A stretch of 64,000 nt of DNA from Kineococcus endophyticus (GCF_040796495.1 NZ_JBFNQN010000008.1:124001-188000); one strand, 5' to 3'. Positions 26,049 through 35,063 are shown, counted from the stretch's first letter. The notes: a model not told the origin generated them from the letters alone. A program made the numbers and translations.

Positions 26049-29000
26049 GTGACCCCGACCTCGGCGACCGCCCGCCCGCACACCATCCCCGAACCCCCGC
26101 GGGTCCCCCTCGTGGGGCACGTCCAACTCCTCACCGCCCCCAGCTTCACCGAGTTCACCCTTCGACTCGCGCAGCGCCTGGGGCCCGTCTTCGGGCTCCG
26201 GCTGTTCGGGGAGGAGATGACCCTCGTCAGCGACCAGGCGTTGGTCGCGGAACTGTGCGACGAGAGCCGTTTCCACAAGAAGATCGACGCCACCCTGGAG
26301 CGGGTGCGGCTCCTGGGCGGCGACGGACTGTTCACCGCTCACGACGAAGAACCCAACTGGAAGACCGCTCACGACCTGCTCATACCCGCCTTCTCCCTGG
26401 GCGCCATGCGCGGGTACCACGACACCATGGTCGAGGTCGGTCACCGGCTGCTGGACCGCTGGGAGAAGCACCCCACGGTCGACGTCCCTGGCGATGCGAC
26501 CAGACTGACCCTGGACACGATCGGTCTGTGCGGCTTCGGGTACGACTTCGAGTGCTTCAGCCGGGCCGAGGAGCACCCGTTCGTCTCCGCGATGGTCAGG
26601 GGCCTGGCCTACACGCAGGAGACGGCCATCACCCCACCAGGAACAGCGTGGCTTCGGCGTCGGGCCGACACCCGCTTCGAGCAGGACCGTCAGACCCTCA
26701 CGCAGTTCGTCGACGACGTCATCGCCCATCGCCGGGCACAGGGGTCCAACGACGGTCAGGACCTGCTGGACCGCATGCTGTTCCCCGCCGCGGGACAGGG
26801 GTTGGACGTCCAGAACATCCGTCACCAGGTCATCACCTTCCTCATCGCCGGCCACGAGACCACCAGCAGCGCCCTGTCCTTCGCCGTGTACTTCCTCCTC
26901 AAGCACCCCGAAGTCCTCGCTCGCGCGCAAGCTGAGGTGGACGCGGTCTGGGGCGACCAGGACCGCCCGTCACCGGCGTTCGCAGACGTCGGACGGCTGA
27001 CGTGGATCCGGCAGGTCCTCAACCAGACGTTGCGGTTGTGGCCCACGGCTCCCGCGTTCACCGTCCAGCCCTACGAGGACACCGTCATCGGAGGGCGCTA
27101 CCAGGTCCGACGCGGACAGGCCCTGACGATCAGCACGCCTGCGTTGCACCGCGATCCGTCCTGGGGCGGCAACCCGAACACCTTCGACCCCCGCCGCTTC
27201 GACGCCGAGTTCGACGCACAGCGCCCGGCGCACGCCTACAAGCCCTTCGGGAACGGCCAGCGCGCCTGCATCGGTCGACAGTTCGCCCTCCACGAAGCCG
27301 TCCTGGTGCTGGGGATGATCCTGCACCGGTTCGAGCTCGTCGACCACACCGACTACCAGCTGAAGATCCGCGAGTTGTTGACCTTGAAGCCGGAGGGTCT
27401 CACGATGAGGGTCCGACCCCGCCACGTCCGGAGGTCGACGCTGCCCGTCGCCAACCCGTGCGGGGTCCCGAACTCGGGCGCCGCCGAGGTCGCCCTCCAC
27501 GACGGCACCACCTCCGCAGCCACCAGGGCCGCCGGCGGCGACCTGGCTCCCTCCACCGTGGACCGGTTGCGGATCGCGCACGGCTCGACCATGGGCACCG
27601 GCCGGGCGGTGGCGCGCGACCTGGCCGAACTCCTGGGCGGCGCCCGCGCGGTGAGCGCGCCGCGAGCTCTGGACGACCTGGTCGACGACCTGTCACCCGA
27701 GGACATCCTCCTCGTCGTGGCCGCCTCCTACAACGGCCGCCCAGCCGAGGAGGCGACCCGCTTCACGCAGTGGGTGCAGGACCTCCCCGCCCAGGCGCTG
27801 ACCGGTGTCCGGTACGCCGTCCTGGGCCTGGGCGACCGGAACTGGCCGGGCACCTACCAGCAGGTTCCGCAGCTCCTCGACCGCGCCCTGGCCGCAGCGG
27901 GGGCCGAACGCCTGACAGACCTGGGGGCTGCCGATGCCGCCGGAGCGTTCGACGCCGCCGTCGACCAGTGGACCCGCCGGCTGCACGCTGCGCTCGCCGG
28001 CCCCACAGGGGTCGGCGACCCGGACACCGCCCTTCCCGCCCCTCGCCCACCCCGCTACCGGGTGCAGCGACAGGCGGGGGCGAGGCCGGTCCCCTCCGTG
28101 CGAGAGGGGGCCGAAGAGGTGTTGCGCGTCGTGGACTCCCGACCCCTGACCTCGGCCCAGGCCCCGGCGGGACAGCGCAAGCACCACGTCCGGCTGGCGC
28201 TGCCCCCAGGTGTCACGTACCGCACCGGGGACCACCTCCTGGTGTGGCCACGGCAACGGGCTGACCTGGTCGAACGCGTTGCACGACGCTTCGGGCTGGA
28301 CCTGGCGGACGTCGTCAGCCTGACCGTCGAGGGCAAGGGCTCGATCCGCGCCTCCCACCACCTGCCGGTGGGGCGACCCCTCACGGTCCGTCAGCTGCTC
28401 GGCGAGGTGCTCGACCTCCAACGGCCCGCCGGCGCCTTCGAGGCGGCCGCGTTGCGCGACTGCACCTCGTGCCCCCCGGACCGGCGAGCCCTGGCCGCCT
28501 TGGCCGACGCCTCCCCCGAGGACTTCGACGACGTGGCCCACGGGCCGGTCAGCGTCGTGGACATGGTGGAACGCCACCCCTCCTGCGAGCTCGGCTTCGA
28601 GGACTTCCTGGGGTTGATGAGGCCGGTGCAGCCGCGGCGCTACTCCATCTCCTCCTCGGCCGTGGCGACCCCGGACACCGTCGACCTCGCCGTGGCGGTG
28701 GTGGAGCGACCACTGCCGCGGCGCGAGGGGGCCCACCGCGGGACGGCGTCGACCTTCCTGTCCGCGACGGTGGCCGGCGACGTCGTCGACGCCAGCATCG
28801 CCCCGTGCCCGGAGGTCTTCCGCCTTCCCAGGGCCGCGGACGGCACGGTGAGCACCGACGTCGTGATGGTCACTGCCGGCACCGGCGTGGCCCCGTTCCG
28901 CGCAGCCGTCGCCGAGGAGGTGCACCTGGGTGGGACCGGCCGCTTGACCCTGTACGTGGGCTGCCGCGCAGAGGCACTCGACTTCCTGCACCGCGACGAG

Positions 29001-29303
29001 CTCACGGACGCAGCGGCGCGCGGAGTCGTCGACCTGCGCCCGACGTTCTCGCAGGAGCCCGTCGACGGTCTGCGCTACGTGCAGGACCGCCTGCGCGCGG
29101 ACGGCGGGGACCTGTGGAGCCGCCTGCAGGCCGGTGCTCACATCCGGGTGTGCGGCGCAGCCGACACCGTGGGCGCCGGAACCCGCTCGTTCCTCGTGGA
29201 CCTGCACCGGGACCACACGGGATCGAGCGTCGAGCAGAGCCGGCAGTGGCTCGAGGACCTGGTCCAGGAAGGCCGTTACGCCGAGGACGTGTGGGCGTCG
29301 TGA
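26049..29303 (+). CDS. CYP102-type cytochrome P450-reductase fusion (BM3-like)
   Basis: A self-sufficient monooxygenase of 1084 residues: heme domain (1 to about 460), FMN domain from about 505 (HGSTMGTG, ASYNGRPAEE, LGLGDRNWPGTYQ), FAD/NADPH reductase (RRYSISSS near 863, GTGVAPFRA, end DVWAS). Heme ligand Cys407 is in FGNGQRACIGRQFA, and the oxygen-activating Thr271 is in AGHETTS. Phe95 matches BM3 Phe87. Two oddities: the K-helix reads QTLR (Gln326, Arg329) where the family has ExxR, and the BM3 fatty-acid anchors Arg47 and Tyr51 align with Glu and Leu. So the substrate may not be a free fatty acid. GTG 26049 follows GGAG by 5 bases. Two SMR transporter genes overlap its end. Confidence 0.93.
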   Translation: MTPTSATARPHTIPEPPRVPLVGHVQLLTAPSFTEFTLRLAQRLGPVFGLRLFGEEMTLVSDQALVAELCDESRFHKKIDATLERVRLLGGDGLFTAHDEEPNWKTAHDLLIPAFSLGAMRGYHDTMVEVGHRLLDRWEKHPTVDVPGDATRLTLDTIGLCGFGYDFECFSRAEEHPFVSAMVRGLAYTQETAITPPGTAWLRRRADTRFEQDRQTLTQFVDDVIAHRRAQGSNDGQDLLDRMLFPAAGQGLDVQNIRHQVITFLIAGHETTSSALSFAVYFLLKHPEVLARAQAEVDAVWGDQDRPSPAFADVGRLTWIRQVLNQTLRLWPTAPAFTVQPYEDTVIGGRYQVRRGQALTISTPALHRDPSWGGNPNTFDPRRFDAEFDAQRPAHAYKPFGNGQRACIGRQFALHEAVLVLGMILHRFELVDHTDYQLKIRELLTLKPEGLTMRVRPRHVRRSTLPVANPCGVPNSGAAEVALHDGTTSAATRAAGGDLAPSTVDRLRIAHGSTMGTGRAVARDLAELLGGARAVSAPRALDDLVDDLSPEDILLVVAASYNGRPAEEATRFTQWVQDLPAQALTGVRYAVLGLGDRNWPGTYQQVPQLLDRALAAAGAERLTDLGAADAAGAFDAAVDQWTRRLHAALAGPTGVGDPDTALPAPRPPRYRVQRQAGARPVPSVREGAEEVLRVVDSRPLTSAQAPAGQRKHHVRLALPPGVTYRTGDHLLVWPRQRADLVERVARRFGLDLADVVSLTVEGKGSIRASHHLPVGRPLTVRQLLGEVLDLQRPAGAFEAAALRDCTSCPPDRRALAALADASPEDFDDVAHGPVSVVDMVERHPSCELGFEDFLGLMRPVQPRRYSISSSAVATPDTVDLAVAVVERPLPRREGAHRGTASTFLSATVAGDVVDASIAPCPEVFRLPRAADGTVSTDVVMVTAGTGVAPFRAAVAEEVHLGGTGRLTLYVGCRAEALDFLHRDELTDAAARGVVDLRPTFSQEPVDGLRYVQDRLRADGGDLWSRLQAGAHIRVCGAADTVGAGTRSFLVDLHRDHTGSSVEQSRQWLEDLVQEGRYAEDVWAS

Positions 29304-29734
29304 CCACGAACACCGGACACAGCTCCGGCCACAGCCGTGCACCCGAGGACCAGCCGGGGAGGCGGCCGCGGTCCAGCCTCACCCCGCGCGCCGCCCTCTT
29401 CCTGGCGATCGCGGTGTTCGCGGAGGTCAGCGCCTCCCTGTCGTTGAAGGCCGCCCTGACGAACCCCTGGTGGTACGGCGTCGTGCCGTTGGGTTACGGC
29501 GGCGCCTTCGCCCTCATGGTGCTGGTCCTGCGGACCGGCGCGCCGTTGGGCCTGACCTACGGGATCTGGGGCGCGTCCGGCGTCGGCTTGACCGCAGTCC
29601 TGTCGGCGGCGCTGTTCGGAGAACCCTTCAACGTGGTCGTCGCTGCCGGAGTGGTCCTCATCGCTGCAGGCGTCCTGTGCGTGGAACTCGGTTCACGGTC
29701 GCACTCCGGAGACGAAGCCGAGGTGCAGGGCTGA
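29300..29734 (+). CDS. SMR-family transporter subunit, longer partner
   Basis: A 144-residue small multidrug resistance protein. Four TM helices follow a 30-residue polar N-terminal extension that ordinary SMR proteins lack. The proton/substrate-coupling Glu42 is in FAEVSASLSLK, and the GLTYGIWGASG motif of helix 3 is present. Its GTG overlaps the P450 stop (GTGA), so the two are coupled. With the next gene it forms a two-component SMR pair, like EbrAB or YkkCD, in which two unlike subunits make the exporter. It may export the P450 product or substrate. That role is inferred from position only. Confidence 0.88.
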   Translation: MTTNTGHSSGHSRAPEDQPGRRPRSSLTPRAALFLAIAVFAEVSASLSLKAALTNPWWYGVVPLGYGGAFALMVLVLRTGAPLGLTYGIWGASGVGLTAVLSAALFGEPFNVVVAAGVVLIAAGVLCVELGSRSHSGDEAEVQG

Positions 29735-30051
29735 TGGCGTGGGTGTTCCTGGCGGTGGCCATCATCGCCGAGGTCGCAGCGACCCTGTCCCTGAAGATGG
29801 CCGTCACCGGCCGCAAGGCCTGGTACGCCGCTGTTGCAGCGGGATACCTCGTCGCCATCGGACTCCTCTCACTGGCCCTCGACGCCGGGCTGGGCCTGGG
29901 GTTGACCTACGGGGCGTGGGCCGCAGCCGGCGTCCTCCTCACGACACTGGCCGGCGCCGTCCTCTTCGCCGAACGCGTCAGCCGCACCTCCGCCGTGGGC
30001 ATCGCCCTGGTGATCACCGGGATAGCACTCGTCAAGTGGGGAACGAGCTGA
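29734..30051 (+). CDS. SMR-family transporter subunit, shorter partner
   Basis: A 105-residue four-helix SMR protein of standard length with Glu13 in IIAEVAATLSLK and LGLTYGAWAAAGV in helix 3. The ATG shares one base with the stop of the other SMR gene (TGATG), a strong sign that both subunits are made together. The two proteins are similar but clearly different, which is the pattern for heterodimeric SMR exporters. It is the last gene of the P450 operon; the 173 bases after it hold no gene and meet a convergent tetR. Confidence 0.9.
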   Translation: MAWVFLAVAIIAEVAATLSLKMAVTGRKAWYAAVAAGYLVAIGLLSLALDAGLGLGLTYGAWAAAGVLLTTLAGAVLFAERVSRTSAVGIALVITGIALVKWGTS

Positions 30052-30224
30052 CCGCCGTCGTCCGGCAACAGGCGTCACGCGTGGGTCGTGCGACGTCGCC
30101 GCACACCCGAGGGGAGCGTGTGACTCGCCCACAGGCCCGGGGGTGGTGGAGGCGGGCCCGTTGGCGACTCGCAGTCGAGCGGTCCAAGGGGTGAGGAGCA
30201 GCCCCGCCTCGACCGCGGAGGGTT

Positions 30225-30854
30225 TCACGTGTCCTGCGGTGGGCGAGCGGAACAGACGAGCATCTCCAGGCCGAGCTCGAACGCGCGCGTGGCGACCGGG
30301 TCCGCCGGGTCCTCTCCGGCGACGGTCGCGAAGGCGGCGGCGAACCGCGGGACGACGTCCTCCTGCCCGGTGGGGTCGAAGACGACGACGGGCCCCGACA
30401 TGTCCAGCACGCTGCCGAGGATGAACGACTCGAAGGCGGTCAGGAGCGGCAGGACGTCCCGACTGCTCCAGCCCACCGCCTCCGCGGCCACGGCGAAGTC
30501 CTCGTACTGCGCCAGCAGCACCGGCGCCGAGACCCGGTGCGTCATGAGCAGCGGGATCGCGCGGGGGTGGCCGGCGAAGGCGCTGCGGTAGGAGCGGGCC
30601 CAGGCGCGCAGACCGTCCTCCCAGGCCAGGGTGCGCAGGGGCTCGGAGTCGATGGCGGCCGAGACCAGGGCCCGCACGTCCTCGACCACGGCCGCGAGGT
30701 CGGGCACGTGGTGGTAGAGCGAGGTGGGGTTGACCCCCAGGCGCGCAGCCACTTTCCGGATGCTGGCCCCCTCCGCCCCGTGGCGGTCGACCAGTTCCAG
30801 CGCGGTGGCGGCGATGAGCTCGCGGCTGAGCAGCGGCTGCTTCGGTCGGGCGAT
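30225..30854 (-). CDS. TetR-family regulator, start codon uncertain (possible ATC start)
   Basis: A TetR-type regulator with TetR_C-like ligand domain: LIAATALELVDRHGAEG, then SIRKVAARLGVNPTSLYHHV as the recognition helix. In this frame no ATG, GTG or TTG occurs between 30947 and the first helix. A good site GGAGG (30861-30865) sits 6 bases before ATC at 30854, giving a start of the common form M-ARPKQPLLSREL (209 residues). Alternatives are TTG 30947, GTG 30974 or ATG 30986, which would run into the divergent promoter and add a non-homologous lead. It is divergent from the amidase-deiminase pair and probably controls it. Confidence 0.8.
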   Translation of the reverse strand: MARPKQPLLSRELIAATALELVDRHGAEGASIRKVAARLGVNPTSLYHHVPDLAAVVEDVRALVSAAIDSEPLRTLAWEDGLRAWARSYRSAFAGHPRAIPLLMTHRVSAPVLLAQYEDFAVAAEAVGWSSRDVLPLLTAFESFILGSVLDMSGPVVVFDPTGQEDVVPRFAAAFATVAGEDPADPVATRAFELGLEMLVCSARPPQDT

Positions 30855-30948
30855 GACGGGCCTCCAGGTCTCGGCCGCCGAGCCTACGCAAACACCGTCG
30901 GCCCACCGCAGACGGCGCGCCCGCAGGGTCTGGTCGAGGGAAACCAAA

Positions 30949-30969
30949 CGGTGTATGTTTTGCGTCGTG
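30949..30969 (+). promoter_or_regulatory. Promoter for amidase gene, likely leaderless transcript
   Basis: TATGTT (30954-30959) is a fair -10 element in an AT-rich patch, CAAACGGTGTATGTTTTG. Transcription from it would begin 7-8 bases later, at or next to the GTG at 30967. No ribosome site precedes that GTG, so a leaderless mRNA is likely. The CAAAC/GTTTTG imperfect dyad may be the TetR operator. Confidence 0.4.
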
Positions 30970-32991
30970 GACACAGAGGTCTTCACCGTGGTGGAAGCAG
31001 ACGTCGAGTCGCTCAGGGCCGCCCTGCAGTCGGGCGCCGTGAGCAGCGTGGAACTGGTGGCGCGCTACCTGAACCGCATCGGCCGGTACGACCGGTCCGG
31101 CATCCGGCTCAACTCGGTGCCCGTGCTGAACCCCGGCGCCTTCGCCGAGGCCCGCGCCGCCGACCTGCGCCGCGCCCGCGGTGAGGTCCTCGGCCCCCTG
31201 GACGGCATCCCGTACACCGCCAAGGACAGCTACCAGGTGCGCGGGCTGCCCGTCGCCAGCGGCTCCCCCGCGTTCAGGGACCTCATCGCGCAGCAGGACG
31301 CCTTCACCATCGCCCGGCTGCGTGCGGCCGGGGCGGTGCTGATCGGCCTGACCACCATGCCGCCCATGGCGGCCGGCGGGATGCAGCGCGGCCTGCACGG
31401 ACGGGCCGAGTCCCCCTACAACGCCGAGTTCCTCACCTCGGCGTTCGGGTCGGGGTCCTCCAACGGCTCCGGTACCGCCACCGCGGCCAGCTTCGCCGCG
31501 TTCGGCCTCGGTGAGGAGACGTGGTCGTCCGGTCGGGCTCCCGCGTCCAACAACGCCCTCGTCGCCTACACCCCGTCCCGCGGGGTCATCTCCGTGCGGG
31601 GCAACTGGCCCCTGGTGCCGACGATGGACGTCGTCGTCCCGCACACGCGCAGCGTCGCCGACCTGCGGCACGTCCTGGACGTCGTCGTCGCCGACGACGA
31701 GACCACCGAGGGCGACTTCTGGCGCACTCAACCCTGGATCGACCTGCCCGCCCCCTCGCAGGTCCGTCCGCCGTCGTTCGCGCAGGCGGAGGACCTCCCG
31801 CTGGCCGGCCTGCGACTGGCCGTCCCGCGCACCTACGTCAACGCCGATCCCACCAGCGCCCACCCGATCCTCACGCGGGACAGCGTGATGGAACTCTGGG
31901 GCCGGATGGAGGACGACCTCGTCGCCGCGGGCGCCGAGGTGGTGGTCGTGCCGTTCCCCGTCGTGGAGAACTACGAGGAACTCCACGACGGCGACCAGGG
32001 CCTCGTCGCCCGGGGTCTGGTGAGCCGGGAGTTCCTGCGCGACGAGGTCGGCGACCTCTCGGTCTGGGCGATGGACTGCTTCCTGCGCCAGAACGGCGAC
32101 CCGGCACTGCACCGCTTCGCCGACGTGGACCCCGCGCTCATCTTCCCCGCACCCCCCGGCGCCCTCCCGGACCAGTACGGCGTCCTGCCCTTTGACATCG
32201 CCTACGACATCGCCGACTACGTCGCCCGGGCGAAGGAGTGGGAACCGGACTGGCGCGACGTCGCAGGTCTCGAGGACGGCCTGCGCGGTCTGGAACAGGC
32301 GCGGCGCGAGGACTTCGACGAATGGCTGCAGGCCGAGGGGTTCGACGCCGTCGTGTTCCCGACGGCCGCCGACGTCGGACCCGCCGACGCCGACGTCGAC
32401 CCCGCCTCGGCCGAGATCGCGTGGCGCAACGGGGTCTGGGTCTCCAACGGGAACCTCGTGCCCCGCCACCTCGGCATCCCGACCGTCACCGTCCCCCTGG
32501 GCACCATGTCCGACACCGGGATGCCGGTGGGCCTCACGATCGCCGGAGCCGCGCACACGGACACCCGGCTCGTGCAGCTGGCCTCCTCCATCGCCGCGCT
32601 GCGCGAACGCCGCACACCGCCGCCGCGGACCCCGGCTCTGCCCGACGAAGCGGCCTTCGGCGAACCGCGCCCGGCGGCCGCCGGTGACCTCGCCGTGCGC
32701 GTGGACCAGGTGAGCGCGGTCGTGGAGGGCGACGAGACCGTCGTGACGTTCTCCGCCACCGTGACGGGGGGAACCCCGGCCGAGCACTCCGCCCACGTGG
32801 ACGGCGTCCGTGTCGAGACGCACCTGCAGGACGGTGTCCTGCGCGGCACGACCCGCACACCGGCCGACGCCCACGGCCCGGCCGTCAGTTCCTGGCACGG
32901 CCCGTACGGCCCGCTCGTCGTCGTGCTCGTGCGCGACCAGGCCGGCGTGGTGGCCGGCGACCTCGCGACGACGCCGGACGCCCCGCTCTGA
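30967..32991 (+). CDS. Amidase-signature hydrolase with C-terminal extension
   Basis: 674 residues. The amidase signature is clear: catalytic Lys in YTAKDS and the Gly/Ser-rich loop GSGSSNGSGTATAAS bearing the cis-Ser and nucleophile Ser. Typical members have about 450-500 residues. Here an insert-rich middle and about 110 extra residues at the end (after PPPRTPALPDEAAFGEP) form a beta-rich tail of unknown role. It is 42 bases upstream of an agmatine deiminase gene, so hydrolysis of N-carbamoylputrescine or another polyamine amide is conceivable, although that step is usually done by a nitrilase-family enzyme. The GTG 30967 start is tentative; ATG 30955 is the alternative. Confidence 0.85.
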   Translation: MDTEVFTVVEADVESLRAALQSGAVSSVELVARYLNRIGRYDRSGIRLNSVPVLNPGAFAEARAADLRRARGEVLGPLDGIPYTAKDSYQVRGLPVASGSPAFRDLIAQQDAFTIARLRAAGAVLIGLTTMPPMAAGGMQRGLHGRAESPYNAEFLTSAFGSGSSNGSGTATAASFAAFGLGEETWSSGRAPASNNALVAYTPSRGVISVRGNWPLVPTMDVVVPHTRSVADLRHVLDVVVADDETTEGDFWRTQPWIDLPAPSQVRPPSFAQAEDLPLAGLRLAVPRTYVNADPTSAHPILTRDSVMELWGRMEDDLVAAGAEVVVVPFPVVENYEELHDGDQGLVARGLVSREFLRDEVGDLSVWAMDCFLRQNGDPALHRFADVDPALIFPAPPGALPDQYGVLPFDIAYDIADYVARAKEWEPDWRDVAGLEDGLRGLEQARREDFDEWLQAEGFDAVVFPTAADVGPADADVDPASAEIAWRNGVWVSNGNLVPRHLGIPTVTVPLGTMSDTGMPVGLTIAGAAHTDTRLVQLASSIAALRERRTPPPRTPALPDEAAFGEPRPAAAGDLAVRVDQVSAVVEGDETVVTFSATVTGGTPAEHSAHVDGVRVETHLQDGVLRGTTRTPADAHGPAVSSWHGPYGPLVVVLVRDQAGVVAGDLATTPDAPL

Positions 32992-33033
32992 CGGCTCGCC
33001 CACCCCAACGACCGCCCGACAGGAGACACCCCG

Positions 33034-34089
33034 ATGAGCACAGCAGCGACCGGTACGACGACCCCCGACACGACCGGCACGTCGATGCCCGCCGAGTGGG
33101 AGCAGCACGCCCTCACCTGGATGGGTTTCCCCCCGCCCAACGAGACGTTCGGCGAGGAGGGCGGGGCCGACCTCGAGCGGGCCCGTGTGGCGTGGAGCCG
33201 CGTCGCCGCCGCCGTCGTGGCCCACGAACCCGTGCGCATGCTCGTCCGCCCCGAGGACGTGGGCGCAGCCCGCGAACTGCTCGACCCCCGGGTGCAGCTG
33301 GAGCAGGTGGGCCTCGACGACTCCTGGCTCCGGGACACCGGACCGACGTTCGTGCGCGGGCGGGGCGGCCTGCAGGCCGTGGACTGGACGTTCAACGGCT
33401 GGGGTGCCCAGAGCTGGGCCGCCTGGGACCAGGACCGGCTGCTGGGCGCGCACGTGGCGTCGCTGGCCGGTGTCCCGGTCGCGTCCTCCCCACTGGTCAC
33501 CGAAGGCGGGGGTTTCCACGTGGACGGCGACGGCACCGTGCTGCTCACCGAGACCGTCCAGCTCGACCCCGCCCGCAACCCCGGCTGGACGCGCGAACAG
33601 GTCGAGGCGGAGGTCCACCGCCACCTCGGCACCACCACGGCGATCTGGTTGCCCCGGGGACTGACCGCCGACTACGGCGAGTTCGGCACCCGCGGGCACG
33701 TCGACATCGTGGCGACGTTCTCCCGCCCCGGGGCGGTGCTCGTGCACACGCAGACCGACCCCGGCCACCCCGACCACGAGGTGTCGCAGGAGGTCCTGGA
33801 ACTGCTGAGGACCGCGACCGACGCCCGGGGCCGCCGCCTGGAGGTGACCGAACTGCTCGCCCCGAAGACCACCGAGGTCGACGGTGAACTGGTCGACTTC
33901 TCCTACGTCAACCACTACGTCGCCAACGGCGTGGTCGTCCTCTGCGGCTTCGCCGACGACCGCGACGAGGCTGCGGCGCAGGTCCTCTCGCGCGCCTACC
34001 CGGGTCGGGAGGTCGAGCTGGTGGACGCCCGGGACGTGTTCGCCTTCGGCGGCGGCATCCACTGCATCACCCAGCAGCAGCCGGCCTGA
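33034..34089 (+). CDS. aguA: Agmatine deiminase (peptidyl-arginine-deiminase fold)
   Basis: 351 residues of the PAD_porph family, which turns agmatine into N-carbamoylputrescine and ammonia. Conserved parts: MPAEWEQHALTWMGFP at the start, DDSWLRDTGPTFV, EGGGFHVDGDG, GTRGHVDIVATF, and the nucleophile Cys344 in GGGIHCITQQQ. Length and motif order are standard. ATG 33034 has AGGAG upstream. It probably shares a transcript with the amidase. No arginine decarboxylase gene is in view, so agmatine would be taken up or made elsewhere. Some relatives act on other guanidines, so the substrate is likely but not certain. Confidence 0.9.
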   Translation: MSTAATGTTTPDTTGTSMPAEWEQHALTWMGFPPPNETFGEEGGADLERARVAWSRVAAAVVAHEPVRMLVRPEDVGAARELLDPRVQLEQVGLDDSWLRDTGPTFVRGRGGLQAVDWTFNGWGAQSWAAWDQDRLLGAHVASLAGVPVASSPLVTEGGGFHVDGDGTVLLTETVQLDPARNPGWTREQVEAEVHRHLGTTTAIWLPRGLTADYGEFGTRGHVDIVATFSRPGAVLVHTQTDPGHPDHEVSQEVLELLRTATDARGRRLEVTELLAPKTTEVDGELVDFSYVNHYVANGVVVLCGFADDRDEAAAQVLSRAYPGREVELVDARDVFAFGGGIHCITQQQPA

Positions 34090-34108
34090 CAGCTCAGGAC
34101 CGGGTTCC

Positions 34109-35063
34109 TCACCCGCCCGTCGCCTCCAGGTGGCGCCGGAGTTCCTCGCGGTCCGGCGGACGAGCACCCGCCCGCCGGCACGTGGAGGAGGCGCTGTGCA
34201 CGGCAGCCTCGACCACGCTGCGCAGGAGCGGACCGGAGAGGCTGCGCAATCGCGGCCGGGCCTGGACACCGAGCAGGCCGGCGGCGGCGAGGGCGTCGAG
34301 CAGGCCGGAGGTGAAGGCGTCACCGGCGCCGACCGTGTCCACGACGGGCACGGTCGGCGCGTCGAGTTTCCACGAGCCCGCTGCCGGTGACGGCCACGGC
34401 CCCCGCGGCGCCGCGGGTGACGACCACCAGGGCCGGCCCCGTCCGGAGCCACCTCGTCGCCACGTCGACGTCCGCCTCCCCGGGGAACAGCCAGCGCAGG
34501 TCCTCGTCCGACGCCTTGACCACGTCGCCGGCGGCCACGAAGTCCTCGACGAGGGGGACCGCCTGCTCCGGACCGGAGAAGGACACCGGACGGACGTTGG
34601 GGTCGTAGCTCGTGCTGGCCACGGCCCGGGCGCTGCGGAGGAGTTCCAGCGCGGTGGCCGCACCCGGCGGAACGGAGGCACCGATCGACCCGGTGTGGAC
34701 GTGGTCGAGGTCCGCGGGCAGCTGCACCCGGGGCAGCGTGGAGTCGAGGTCGAACTCGTACGTCGCGCGCCCCTCGCCGTCGACCTGCGCACGGGCGACC
34801 GACGTGGCGCCGCGGACGAGGGAACCGGGGAAGAGGTCGACGCCGGCCCCGACGAGGTGCTGCTGGAGCACCTCACCCCGTGCGTCGTCGCCGATCCGGC
34901 CCAGGAACTGCACCCGGTGTCCCAGTCGGCCGAGCCCGTGGGCGACGTTCAGGGGACTGCCGCCGGGGTGTTCGGCGCTGCGGCCGTCCTCGTGGCGGAC
35001 CACGTCCACCAACGCCTCGCCGACCACCAGGACGCGGGCACCGCGGTGCGGGGAGGTGTTCAC
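34109..35063 (-). pseudogene. PfkB-family sugar kinase, frameshifted
   Basis: The reading frame from GTG 35063 (AGGAG upstream) gives a good PfkB/fructokinase N-terminal part (VVGEALVDVV, GGSPLNVAHGLGRLG, GRIGDDARGEVL, SYDPNVRP, KASDEDLRWLFPG) up to AVAVTGSG. The rest, with the essential DTVGAGDAFTSGLLDAL loop and its catalytic Asp, is in another frame ending at 34109. One extra base near 34370-34390 explains the break. Read as it stands, the product ends at 34320 without the catalytic loop and should be inactive. The cause could be a real mutation or a sequence error. It is the third gene of the operon with SDR and transaldolase-like genes. Confidence 0.85.

Noticed and set aside
29869-34452. 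Very long open frame (over 1500 codons) on the minus strand
   Set aside because: It runs antisense to the amidase and agmatine deiminase genes and through the frameshifted kinase; the translation is low-complexity Gly/Arg/Val with no family, as expected for the mirror frame of high-GC genes.
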